32,950 bases of DNA. It comes from a virus. The position numbers and the translations under genes are program-made. The DNA lies in IMG/VR virus record IMGVR_UViG_3300020470_000107, positions 1-32,950 of that record, one strand, 5' to 3'. Below the pieces are notes generated by a model that searched no databases, was not told the origin of the DNA, and saw only the letters and a list, made by a program, of their open reading frames with translations. Of this stretch, positions 8,673-16,799 are shown piece by piece. Position 1 is the stretch's first letter. Each line of letters opens with the position of its first letter.

Positions 8673-8712
8673 CGTCTAAACTAAATTAGTTTATTAGTTA
8701 AATACGTCTAAC
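8671..8712 (+). promoter_or_regulatory. AT-rich intergenic segment with paired ACGTCTAA motifs and a palindrome
   Basis: Two copies of ACGTCTAA (8672-8679 and 8704-8711, 32 bases apart) flank the 15-base inverted repeat AAACTAAATTAGTTT (8678-8692). The same octamer occurs in the non-coding strip at 24-31, before the first gene. No clear sigma-70 box is seen. It may be a phage promoter or an operator; function is inferred only. Confidence 0.35.
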
Positions 8713-8880
8713 ATGGACGATGAAACCCTTGGACAAGGTGGTACTTACCTCCTAGATCCTAAAACTGGCAAGAGAAAGCTCATTGAGCAGACCAAGCCAG
8801 CTCCTAACCCTGAATCTTTAACTGAGGAAACTGACAATGGCTCTACTAGCAAGAAAGATAACACTGATAGGAAAGACTGA
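8713..8880 (+). CDS. 55-aa hypothetical protein overlapping tail tube gene
   Basis: ATG at 8713 opens a 55-codon frame (MDDETLGQGGTYLLDPKTGK...) ending TGA at 8878-8880. It is acidic at the start and charged/polar at the end, with no membrane segment. Its last 44 nt overlap the start of the tail tube gene in a different frame, including an AT-poor and Ser/Lys/Asp-rich stretch (SKKDNTDRKD). It fills the only gap between the tail terminator and tube genes. I do not recognise the family. The spacing, coherent N-terminus (GGTYLLDPKTGKRKLIEQT) and overlap favour a real gene. Confidence 0.6.
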   Translation: MDDETLGQGGTYLLDPKTGKRKLIEQTKPAPNPESLTEETDNGSTSKKDNTDRKD

Positions 8881-9775
8881 ATCCAGTTATGGTGTCGATT
8901 CGTCTCCTTCAGGTTCGGCGAACGCCATCTTAGTCAGAGAGCTGGAGATCACACCACTGGAAGTAGACGAGGTCGAAAGGACGCTAGTGCGTGCTTATCT
9001 CGGTAACTATGAGACATTGTTAGGCGCACAGCGTGCAACGATGACGTTCAGCATTGAGCTTGCGGGTAGTGGAGCTGCGGGTACAGCTAACCAAGGTTTG
9101 AGTGTATTCTTAAAGGCCTGTGGTTTTAGCGAGACAGTTAACTCAGGTACATCGGTTGTTTACGCACCGGTTTCTTCGGCGTTCAGTAGTGCCACGATTG
9201 GCGTGAATTTAGACGGAACCAATCACCAATTAACAGGCGCAAGAGGAACTTTCAGTATCAACTGTTCCTTGAACGAAGTGCCAACAGTCGATTTTGAATT
9301 TACAGGGAAGTACAACAACCCGGCGGCAGCAACACAACCCACTCAGACATACCAGAATCAAGCCGATCCTGTTCTCTTTAAGTCTGGTAACACTTCTGCC
9401 TTCCAATACATGGGGAACGCCGCAGCTCTTGAGGCATGGTCTCTTGATTTAAACAACGAGGTCGTTCACAGGAAGCTGGTCGGAGGGACAGAAGAAGTCA
9501 TGATTACCGACAGAAAGCCTTCAGGAACCTTGACTATTGAGGCCCCTGCTCTTGGCAGTTTCAACTACTGGACAAAAGCCACATCGGAAGTGACGGGGAA
9601 TAACACCTTCCAACACGGACAAACTGCAGGCAATATTGTCACCATATCAGCGCCATATTCCAGTATGGGTGCTCCAACCTATGGAGACTCTGATGGAGTC
9701 ATAACATTAGAGAGTTCATTTACTTGTTCTCCTAGCGGGGCTGGAAATAATGAGCTAACCCTTACCTTTACATAA
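8837..9775 (+). CDS. major tail tube protein
   Basis: 312 aa, beta-rich and Ser/Thr/Gly-rich. The N-terminus (KITLIGKTESSYGVDSSPSG, then REVLEITP-like LVRELEITPLEVDEVERT) and the segment VPTVDFEFTGKYNNP are typical of the siphovirus tail tube family that stacks as hexamers along the tape measure. The position, between a gpU-like terminator and the frameshifted assembly chaperones, equals lambda V. The C-terminal half (VITLESSFTCSPSGAGNNELTLTF) could be a surface Ig-like part. It begins inside the preceding 55-aa ORF. Confidence 0.85.
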   Translation: MALLARKITLIGKTESSYGVDSSPSGSANAILVRELEITPLEVDEVERTLVRAYLGNYETLLGAQRATMTFSIELAGSGAAGTANQGLSVFLKACGFSETVNSGTSVVYAPVSSAFSSATIGVNLDGTNHQLTGARGTFSINCSLNEVPTVDFEFTGKYNNPAAATQPTQTYQNQADPVLFKSGNTSAFQYMGNAAALEAWSLDLNNEVVHRKLVGGTEEVMITDRKPSGTLTIEAPALGSFNYWTKATSEVTGNNTFQHGQTAGNIVTISAPYSSMGAPTYGDSDGVITLESSFTCSPSGAGNNELTLTFT

Positions 9776-9818
9776 TGTGAAGATCGACTAGCCTACGTAG
9801 GACAGATATTCTTTTTAG

Positions 9819-10193
9819 ATGAGTTTCATTTTGAAGCAGTCGGCCACATTTACGTGGCCTGTATCTCTAGTCCTTCCTGCCGAGTCAGGTGGACGAAAGG
9901 AGAAACATACCTTTGAAGGTGAATTTCGTCGTCTTCCTCAAACACGTATTAACGAGATTATTCGTTTAGCAAAGCGAATTGAAGTCGGTATTGCTGATGA
10001 TGAGGAGGTATTAGAAGACCAAGCTGCTGCTCGTGAAGTTCTATGCGGCTGGTCTGGTGTTATCGATGATGACAACAAGGAAATTAAATTTAGCGATACG
10101 ACTCTTAACCAAATGTTAGAAATCCCAACTGTTGCCTCTCAAATAGTACGCACTTGGTTCGAGAGTTTGGAGACGGCTAAAAGAAAAAACTGA
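9819..10193 (+). CDS. tail assembly chaperone, gpG-like (0-frame product)
   Basis: 124 aa with a short beta start (FTWPVSLVLPAESGGRKEKH), then helices (QTRINEIIRLAKRIEVGIAD; REVLCGWSGV) and a final helix NQMLEIPTVASQIVRTWFES. It sits exactly between tube and tape measure genes, as G does in lambda, where it binds the tape measure protein during tail assembly. Its last sense codons contain the slippery heptamer A AAA AAC directly before TGA, so a minor fraction of ribosomes should make a longer G-T product. Confidence 0.88.
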   Translation: MSFILKQSATFTWPVSLVLPAESGGRKEKHTFEGEFRRLPQTRINEIIRLAKRIEVGIADDEEVLEDQAAAREVLCGWSGVIDDDNKEIKFSDTTLNQMLEIPTVASQIVRTWFESLETAKRKN

Positions 10194-10232
10194 CAGGGGC
10201 TGTTGACTATTGGTTTAAAGGAGACAGCAGCC
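10184..10232 (+). promoter_or_regulatory. programmed -1 ribosomal frameshift site
   Basis: Slippery heptamer A AAA AAC at 10184-10190 is in the 0 frame (…AGA AAA AAC TGA). After a 7-nt spacer, GGCTGTTG (10198-10205) pairs fully with CAGCAGCC (10225-10232), with one G-U pair, giving an 8-bp stem with a 19-nt loop. A shift to -1 reads CTG ACA GGG and stays open to 10564, so the G-T fusion would be 248 aa. Confidence 0.9.
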
Positions 10233-10564
10233 AGGAGACTGAACAGTTAGAGAAGGACTGCGAATTGTATGGCTTAGAGCTTCCTGATCACCTATTAAAA
10301 GTGAAGGATTACGAAGTATGGCCTGAACATGAAGAGGTAGTGAATATGTTTATGCTTTGCTCTACTCAGTGGAGGTCTGGACCTTCAGGTGTTATCGGTT
10401 TGGATTATGGGGTAGTGATTCAATTGTGCAACATCTATGATGTAAAAGACATACGTGATTTATTTGACGATCTTCAAGTTATGGAAAACAGAACGCTTGA
10501 ATTGATCGCAAAACAGCAGGAAAAAGCTGAAAAAGATGCTCAACGTAAAGCAAGGAGGAAGTAG
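10190..10564 (+). CDS. tail assembly chaperone gpT-like domain (made by -1 frameshift)
   Basis: This is the -1 frame extension, 124 codons after the slip. It has no good start of its own: the first candidate is TTG at 10265 without a Shine-Dalgarno sequence, while the frame is open back to the slippery site. The product is helical with a charged C-terminus (LELIAKQQEKAEKDAQRKAR). The conserved-looking piece is the middle, LPDHLLKVKDYEVWPEHEEV. In lambda the T domain recruits tail tube subunits to the G-coated tape measure. It ends 2 nt before the tape measure gene. Confidence 0.85.
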   Translation: MTGAVDYWFKGDSSQETEQLEKDCELYGLELPDHLLKVKDYEVWPEHEEVVNMFMLCSTQWRSGPSGVIGLDYGVVIQLCNIYDVKDIRDLFDDLQVMENRTLELIAKQQEKAEKDAQRKARRK

Positions 10565-10566
10565 TC

Positions 10567-13155
10567 ATGGCTTTTAATATGACGGCAGCCTTGAAGATTG
10601 TTGCTGACGTAAGTGGTGTTAAGGATGTTACGAAGCTAGAGAAAGCTTTACAAGGTACAGAAAAGGCTGCTGCTGGCGCGGCTTCAGCATTTAAAGGGAT
10701 GCTTAGCTCAAAGGCTTTTCAAGCGGCTGCGGTAGGGGCAGCGGCTATAGGCACGGCCATGACGATCTCAGCTAAGTCTGCTGTTGATTTTGAAGACAAG
10801 ATGGCAGGTGTCTTGAAGGTTATGGAGGATATGAATAAGAACGAGGTAGAGGGGCTTAAAAAAGAAATTATGGCTTTAGGTCGTGTCTTGCCTATTGGCC
10901 TTAAAGGGATTGCAGATATATATGCGGCAGCCGGACAAACAGGTGTGCCCAGGGAGAAGATGAGAGAGTTTGCGATTGATGTTGGCGAGGTAGCGACTGC
11001 TTTTGATATTACGGCTGAGAAAGCAGCGATTTCAATGGCAAGAATGAAGACTGCATTAGGTAAATCTCAACCTGAAGTCAAGTTATTGTTCGATGCAATG
11101 AACGAGCTTGGTAACCAGTTTGCAGCTAGTTCAGACGAGATTTTAGAGTTTATGAATAGAGCTTCTGGTACAGGTAAGGCTGCAGGTTTTACGGCTGAAC
11201 AAACAGCAGCGTTGGGAACGGCAATGATTGGCGCGGGTGTTGAAACTCGTGTGGCTGCAACTGCTTTCAGGAACTTTGCAACTGGTTTAGCAGAAGGCTC
11301 AAGCATGACTGCACAGCAGATTGATGCGTTAGTTGAGCTTGGATTTATCCAACATGATGCGGCAGGAGCTGAACAAAGGCTTACAGAAGAAGTCGAACGG
11401 CAAAGTAGTGAGCGTATTGCAATTGCCAGAAATGAAACCGATCAAATAGCAAAAGAATTAAATAGGCGTTATCAAGACCAGATGACGGCTTTAAGAGATG
11501 GAATGGATGATCAAAACGAAGCGATAACAGATGCTCTAAGGGATAGAGCAGACCAGGAGATCAAGGCTCTAAGAAGACAGATGAGGGATAGATTAAAGAT
11601 TGCTAGAGAGTCTGGAAAAGGTGACGTTGATGCAATTAGAGATTCCTTTGACGAGCGCATTGACATGGTTCGGGACGCTCTTAAACAAGACTTAAAAATC
11701 CAAAGACGCGCTGCAAGAGATAGGCTTACTAATGTTAAACGGCGTGTAGATGACGAGAAAGAAGTCGAGCTAAAGGCTATTAGAGAACGTCAAAAGGCAC
11801 GAATAGAAGCAATTAAGAAAGAAGAGGCAGAAGGCAAGGAAGCGGCAAAAGCAGCAAGCCAGAAAATAGTTGAAGATGCAAGTAAGGCGTTCTCTGCCAA
11901 ATTCCATGCGGATGCAATTGGAACAATTACAGAAGTCTTCGAAAGAATTAATCAGTTACCAGCTCCTGAACGATTGGGAATGATCACCAAGCTATTTGAT
12001 GAGCAAGCGGCGAGAGGTATTAACCAGATGATCGGAAATATGGACAATTACCATAAGGCGTTAGAACTAGTTGCAAACACAACGAATTTTGCAGGAAGTA
12101 CGAATAAGGAGTTTATGAAGCAGGTCGGCACTACTGCGTCACAAATGCAGATTGCAAAAAACGCATTTAGTGAATTGTCGATAACCTTTGGCACCTCTTT
12201 CTTACCTGCAATTAATGGCGTTATGAAAGCAATTGCTCCAATGATTCAGGGCTTCTCTTGGTTGTTGAACAAAGTTCCTGGCTTGGGATTCCTTGTCGCT
12301 GGCCTTGGGGCTGCGTTTGTAGGGATAACGGTTGCTTTGCCTGTGATTGCTTCTGTCGTAACGATTGTTTCGACTTTAGGGCTTACCTTGTCGGGAGTAT
12401 TGCCAATTATCGGAACGGTGGTTGCAGTTATAGCAGGGATTGGTGTTGCCTTTGTAGCTGTTAAAGATGTAGTTATTCCTGCGGTTCAGTGGATATGGAA
12501 TAAGTTGACTGAATTTGGATATTGGCTAGGACTTCAAATTGTTAATTGGACACAAGGGTTTGTGCAGATTGGCCCGACTGTTGTCAGTGCTTTAGGGCAA
12601 GCATTCTCACAGGTTGTTCAAATAGTAACGACTCCGTTTAAGGCTGCCATAGATGTTGTTGGTCAACTTTTCCAATCTTTAATATCGTCATTTACTTCGC
12701 GGATTAATGCCTTTTGGACATGGGCTATGGGTATATTTAAAGCAGCACAACGCTTGCTTAGTAGGAGAAAAGCATCTGGCTCAAAGAGCAAAAGCAAGGG
12801 AGGGAAAAAGAAAGGTGCTGCTGCAGGTGGTTTATTAACAGGCCCGACGAGTGTCCTTGCAGGAGAAGCAGGCGGAGAATACCTCGTACCTGCAAACAAG
12901 GCAGCGGCCTTCTCTAGAAATTACTTAGGAGGTGTTAGAGGTGCAGCTGCTGTTCCTGGCGGTCAACGATTCGCAGAGGGTGGTTTTACAGGTAATGCGA
13001 ATATCAACATAACCACGGGACCAGTCTCGCAAGTTGATGGAACAAACTTCATTACTGTTACTGATATGACAAAGGCTGTTCAACAGGGGGTTAATCAAAC
13101 ATTAGATTTATTAGCTGGAGACATGCAACTTAGACAACAATTAGGAATGAGTTAA
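10567..13155 (+). CDS. tail tape measure protein
   Basis: 862 aa. Residues about 60-265 and 445-500 make up a TP901-type tape measure core (AVDFEDKMAGVLKVM; FRNFATGLAEGSSMTAQQID; FERINQLPAPERLGMITKLF). Between them, about residues 267-445 (11365-11901), lies a highly charged coiled coil that splits the core. Residues about 555-640 are strongly hydrophobic (several candidate membrane segments), as expected for the part thought to enter the host membrane. A basic KSKSKGGKKK stretch and a Gly/Ala-rich end follow. At about 1.5 angstrom per residue the predicted tail is about 130 nm (family rule of thumb). Confidence 0.93.
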   Translation: MAFNMTAALKIVADVSGVKDVTKLEKALQGTEKAAAGAASAFKGMLSSKAFQAAAVGAAAIGTAMTISAKSAVDFEDKMAGVLKVMEDMNKNEVEGLKKEIMALGRVLPIGLKGIADIYAAAGQTGVPREKMREFAIDVGEVATAFDITAEKAAISMARMKTALGKSQPEVKLLFDAMNELGNQFAASSDEILEFMNRASGTGKAAGFTAEQTAALGTAMIGAGVETRVAATAFRNFATGLAEGSSMTAQQIDALVELGFIQHDAAGAEQRLTEEVERQSSERIAIARNETDQIAKELNRRYQDQMTALRDGMDDQNEAITDALRDRADQEIKALRRQMRDRLKIARESGKGDVDAIRDSFDERIDMVRDALKQDLKIQRRAARDRLTNVKRRVDDEKEVELKAIRERQKARIEAIKKEEAEGKEAAKAASQKIVEDASKAFSAKFHADAIGTITEVFERINQLPAPERLGMITKLFDEQAARGINQMIGNMDNYHKALELVANTTNFAGSTNKEFMKQVGTTASQMQIAKNAFSELSITFGTSFLPAINGVMKAIAPMIQGFSWLLNKVPGLGFLVAGLGAAFVGITVALPVIASVVTIVSTLGLTLSGVLPIIGTVVAVIAGIGVAFVAVKDVVIPAVQWIWNKLTEFGYWLGLQIVNWTQGFVQIGPTVVSALGQAFSQVVQIVTTPFKAAIDVVGQLFQSLISSFTSRINAFWTWAMGIFKAAQRLLSRRKASGSKSKSKGGKKKGAAAGGLLTGPTSVLAGEAGGEYLVPANKAAAFSRNYLGGVRGAAAVPGGQRFAEGGFTGNANINITTGPVSQVDGTNFITVTDMTKAVQQGVNQTLDLLAGDMQLRQQLGMS

Positions 13156-13674
13156 ATGGCTAATACTCAGAAGGATCTTTTTTGTTTTCTTGAATATTAC
13201 GCAGACAAAGCCAATGTTCTTGATGGAAGCAATAAACGTAATCCAAGTAATTCATATCAAAACTTCTATCAATCAGCGCAGTCATTAGCAGGTGTTGATA
13301 GTGATGTCGCAACTGGGATTGAATATTCTTATTTGGCTTTTGATGCTAATGGGTTTGGGTCCATACAAGCAGCAAACGTTGGCAGTCTTTCTTTGTCTCT
13401 TGCTAATACAGCGACTATTTATGATTTAACAGATACAGCTCTTACAGGTGATCGCTTAGTGATCTGTACTTTATATCAACAAAATGTAGGTCAAGACGCA
13501 GTACACGCCGCAAGTATTCAGTTAGTTTCTAGATATATTGGTACTATTGAGTCGGCATCTATGAGTGATGAGTCGGCTTCATGGAAAATTAGTCCAGCTC
13601 TTTCTAAGGGCAAAGGTCAAGTACCACCTAGAAGAGTAACCTCTGATTTGATGGGTCAATTCTTCTCGCCATGA
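13156..13674 (+). CDS. tail tip protein, gpL-like
   Basis: 172 aa. The layout matches the N-terminal domain of lambda gpL: a strand around YSYLAFDANGFGS, then a strand-loop VGSLSLSLANTATIYDL, a TALTGDRLVICTLY segment, and SRYIGTIESASMSDESASW. The proline-rich end PPRRVTSDLMGQF is also similar in spirit. The C-terminal cysteine-rich iron-sulfur part of lambda gpL is missing. It starts 1 nt after the tape measure stop and overlaps the next start by ATGA. DUF1833-like tail proteins are the alternative family. Confidence 0.55.
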   Translation: MANTQKDLFCFLEYYADKANVLDGSNKRNPSNSYQNFYQSAQSLAGVDSDVATGIEYSYLAFDANGFGSIQAANVGSLSLSLANTATIYDLTDTALTGDRLVICTLYQQNVGQDAVHAASIQLVSRYIGTIESASMSDESASWKISPALSKGKGQVPPRRVTSDLMGQFFSP

Positions 13675-13901
13675 AATTTAGAAACTGTCTTTTTGCTGCT
13701 GATTGCACTATTACCTGTGCTGATGGTACGGAAGAAAAAGAGTGCATTGGTTTTGTAGAAAATAACAAAAGAGTTTATAAAACTAAGGCAGGTGTAGAAC
13801 TGACAGGAGCAAAAAAACCGACTTCTATAAAGCTTTTAAGTATCCTTGTGCATCCGATGGAACTTGGATTTATTAATAATAATTTGGAGATTAAAGAATA
13901 A
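13671..13901 (+). CDS. small tail-tip region protein, unknown
   Basis: 76 aa with three cysteines in the first 26 residues (NCLFAADCTITCADGTEEKE, then CIGFVENN). It starts by ATGA overlap with the gpL-like gene and ends overlapping the hub gene by 1 nt. Lambda has K and I between L and J, but this protein is too short to be K and shows no peptidase motif. It may be a disulfide- or metal-holding tail tip component. I do not recognise the family. Confidence 0.65.
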   Translation: MKFRNCLFAADCTITCADGTEEKECIGFVENNKRVYKTKAGVELTGAKKPTSIKLLSILVHPMELGFINNNLEIKE

Positions 13902-15928
13902 TGAAAATACTGAGACCACAGCCAAAGAGCAAGGAGTTCACAGCGCCAGAGCAGCCTAAAAGCGCTCCAGCTCAGGCAGTAGCCACCTTTGATGCATCAG
14001 CAGCTAATGATAAAAAACCTCCTTCTGATTTAAATCAAAAGCAAAAGATCGCAACTACAGGTGAAACAATACCTTTGGTATTTGGTAAGCGTGTCTCTGA
14101 CAAAGGCGGTGTATGGGTTGCCCCAAGCCTTTTAAAGAGTGGGACAAGAATGTTTGAAGGTCGGTTTTTATATGCAATTAGCGTTGGTGAGGTTGCGAGT
14201 ACTCCAGACACTAATTTTGCTTATTCAGGCTTAAAAAACCTTAAGTTTTCATTTGATGCAACAGTAACTCTTAGCCATAAATATGCAACCGCGTCTCAAT
14301 TATCGTCTTCGCCTAATAGTTGTCCGATAGCGGGCCAGGGGCTTTTTTGCGGGATTAAAAATCTTACATATTTAGGGTCAGTACAGACCGCAACAGCTTC
14401 ATTTACTGAAAGAGAGATGATAGATGTTAGCAACGTTTGGTGGGGTATGAATTGGCGCAATATTGGGACAGGGGATTTAACTAATACAGGGTTTACAGCC
14501 CAATTAACTGGTGTGTTTGATGTTAAGACGGGTGCTGATATAACAAGCGCTTATCACTCTTGGGCTGGGTCAACAACAAGTACTGTTTTTCCATTCAACT
14601 ATAGATATAACGCTACAACAGGCGCATTAGAAGGCGGAGAGCCAGCGGGCAGTACCGAGAACTGGATTGATGATCCCGCTTTAGGATTTCAACCGCCAAT
14701 CAACCAGGCAAGTGTAGACGCTGGCTTAATAACTCAGGCTTATTTGAACGGGTTGAATGGCATTAGTAACGGTAATCATAGATGGGCTTGGAAATATACA
14801 AACAATACTATTAATACTCAAGTTGTTGCTTCTAATCCTGCGACAGATAACACTTTGGTTGGTGTGCAATATGAATGGCATGCATCAGAGACAGAAGACC
14901 CGGACTCAACTCCTACAGCCGATAATTCTAGTTATGCAGATATCACTTTCCTCCAATGTGTAGGTGCTATTAATCCTTTGCCAACTTCAGGTAGTTTTAG
15001 CACACAAACAGAGCAATTATCTATTTTTTACGAACAAGGCGCAAAGGTGAATTTATATAGTGCGGGTTTATCAGGGTCAAGTTATACCGTGGCAGCCAGC
15101 AATCAATTTGTTGATTTAACAATGCATCTATTTAAGTTATATAAGCTTTCATCTGGTAATGATACAGCGGACATTGTGCAGCCAATGAACTTAACGAATT
15201 TGCAGAATTTAGCTACATTTGCAACTACTTATAAATTGCACTTTAACGGTGTTATTTCCCAGGCGGTAAATATTATTGAATATATCTCTAAACTATCTCC
15301 ATTCTTTTTATTAGCTTTTATTTCTGACGGCGGACGTTATAAGTTTTCTCCTGTATTACCTTTGAATGGTAGTCATGCAATTGATGTAACTGCTTTAACT
15401 CCTACTCTTACATTTACTGAAGCCAATATTATTCCAGGGACTTATTCTAAGACTTATTTATCAGTAGAAGATAGAAGAGGTTTTATTGCTAATTGTGTTT
15501 ATAGAACTGATGACCCTGCCACTATAGGAGCACAGCGAACACTTTCTGTAAGGTATGGGACAACTTCTATTGATGCACCAACAGAGCAATATGATATGTC
15601 TGATTTTTGTATTGATCCAGATCATGCCATCATTTATGCAAAGTATGAATTAGCCAGGCGGAAATATTCAACTCATAATATATCTTTATCAACTCCATTA
15701 TTAACGACTGCTTTAATTCCAACTGACATCATAAAAGTTACACGTACAAGAAAATCGTCCACTGATGATGCTGACCGTACTGAGACAAATTGGTATCAAG
15801 TAAGTAGTGTTTCACATACAGCAGACGGCGAGACAAAAATAGATGCTTCACATTTTCCTGTTAATGGATCTAGTGTTTCTGAGATTTCTAATGAAGTCTT
15901 AAATGGAACTTTTACGGTGCTTCAGTAA
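13901..15928 (+). CDS. central tail hub protein, gpJ-like
   Basis: 675 aa. An Ala/Pro/Lys-rich start is followed at about residue 50 by TTGETIPLVFGKRVSDKGGVW, the IPLVYG-type strand that starts hub domains in lambda J-type proteins. The middle is beta-rich and repetitive, and the C-terminal third has ARRKYSTHNISLSTPLLTTA, then LIPTDIIKVTRTRK, resembling the hub FN3-like/OB arrangement of gpJ. It is shorter than lambda J (1132 aa), and receptor binding is probably done by the separate fibres downstream. It overlaps the neighbouring genes by 1 nt on each side. Confidence 0.65.
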   Translation: MKILRPQPKSKEFTAPEQPKSAPAQAVATFDASAANDKKPPSDLNQKQKIATTGETIPLVFGKRVSDKGGVWVAPSLLKSGTRMFEGRFLYAISVGEVASTPDTNFAYSGLKNLKFSFDATVTLSHKYATASQLSSSPNSCPIAGQGLFCGIKNLTYLGSVQTATASFTEREMIDVSNVWWGMNWRNIGTGDLTNTGFTAQLTGVFDVKTGADITSAYHSWAGSTTSTVFPFNYRYNATTGALEGGEPAGSTENWIDDPALGFQPPINQASVDAGLITQAYLNGLNGISNGNHRWAWKYTNNTINTQVVASNPATDNTLVGVQYEWHASETEDPDSTPTADNSSYADITFLQCVGAINPLPTSGSFSTQTEQLSIFYEQGAKVNLYSAGLSGSSYTVAASNQFVDLTMHLFKLYKLSSGNDTADIVQPMNLTNLQNLATFATTYKLHFNGVISQAVNIIEYISKLSPFFLLAFISDGGRYKFSPVLPLNGSHAIDVTALTPTLTFTEANIIPGTYSKTYLSVEDRRGFIANCVYRTDDPATIGAQRTLSVRYGTTSIDAPTEQYDMSDFCIDPDHAIIYAKYELARRKYSTHNISLSTPLLTTALIPTDIIKVTRTRKSSTDDADRTETNWYQVSSVSHTADGETKIDASHFPVNGSSVSEISNEVLNGTFTVLQ

Positions 15929-16302
15929 TGCCGAATTTCCCAAGCTTAGAACCACGCACAAGAGCGATTACATATGGTGATTTTCCCCAGTTGATTCATA
16001 AGGGGTTATCAGGTGGTAACGTTCGATTTTTACAAGGTACGGACAGAATTGCACAGAAATTGACGATTGCTTACGAGTACTTAACAGAAGCAGAAATGAA
16101 GTTACTTTTAGATCATTATCAAGAACAACAAGGCAGTTTAATCCCTTTTGATTTACCTTCTGCAGTTTGGGCCGGATACGCTAGCGGTGCTCCTATTAGC
16201 GCTAGTGATTATCAGTGGAGATATACAGGGGCATTTACCGTAGGCATGTCAGGACCGATTAGTTATAGCACTAGTATTGAATTAGAGAGCGTACCTATCT
16301 AA
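15928..16302 (+). CDS. minor tail protein, gpM-like, first tandem paralogue
   Basis: 124 aa. The pattern RAITYGDFPQLIHKGLSGGN, an alternating strand RIAQKLTIAYEYLTEAEMKL, LDHYQEQQGSLIPFDLPS and a final strand SYSTSIELESVPI matches lambda gpM-type distal tail proteins (...FGDGYSQ..., LLLxxxxxxGSLxPFxxP). The protein is paralogous to the next gene: GDFPQLIHKGLSG / GDFPAVVQTTLAG; AQKLTIAYEYLTEAEM / EQKLQLEYENLTEAQV; WAGY / WSGY. Its stop overlaps the next start (TAATG). Confidence 0.7.
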   Translation: MPNFPSLEPRTRAITYGDFPQLIHKGLSGGNVRFLQGTDRIAQKLTIAYEYLTEAEMKLLLDHYQEQQGSLIPFDLPSAVWAGYASGAPISASDYQWRYTGAFTVGMSGPISYSTSIELESVPI

Positions 16303-16796
16303 TGGCTATCTATCCTTCTATTATTCCATCCGCTAGGACGTATATTCCGGGCGATTTCCCTGCTGTTGTTCAAACAACATTAGCGGGATCTGTTGCAGGT
16401 TTTAGACGTGGTAATAGAAGAATCGAACAGAAATTACAACTTGAATATGAGAATTTAACAGAAGCCCAAGTTACAACTTTAAGGTCACATTTTGATGGAC
16501 AAAAAGGAAGTTATGAGATCTTTTATTTATCAGAAGCGTGTTGGTCTGGATACCTAGGTGATCCTCCCGTTGCTCTTGTTAGTGATTTTGCTTGGATATA
16601 CGCGGCCCCAATTACTATTACTGATGGTATAGCTACAAAATGGAGCGCTTCTGTAGAATTAAAGACTATCCCCATTGATATTGGTGATTTAATAGTTGAC
16701 GGACAGGATGCTTCTGACACCTGGGAGTATATCCTGGAAGCAGGGTCGGCATCGACTTCTAATCAGGATTACATCTTCGACGGCTCAGGAGCTTAA
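16302..16796 (+). CDS. minor tail protein, gpM-like, second paralogue with C-terminal extension
   Basis: 164 aa. Residues 1-124 align along their whole length with the preceding protein (GDFPAVVQTTLAG, EQKLQLEYENLTEAQ, CWSGYLGDPPVA, ATKWSASVELKTIPI). The last 40 residues (DIGDLIVDGQDASDTWEYIL, then EAGSASTSNQDYIFDGSGA) are extra, acidic and aromatic, and may dock the first fibre encoded immediately downstream. The pair reflects a tandem duplication. They probably form part of the distal tail ring and fibre attachment. Confidence 0.7.
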   Translation: MAIYPSIIPSARTYIPGDFPAVVQTTLAGSVAGFRRGNRRIEQKLQLEYENLTEAQVTTLRSHFDGQKGSYEIFYLSEACWSGYLGDPPVALVSDFAWIYAAPITITDGIATKWSASVELKTIPIDIGDLIVDGQDASDTWEYILEAGSASTSNQDYIFDGSGA

Positions 16797-16799
16797 GCA

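Noticed and set aside
9792-9801. Perfect palindrome CCTACGTAGG before the G gene
   Set aside because: Only 10 bp; the T-rich stretch that follows is too distant for a terminator, and a single palindrome is expected by chance.
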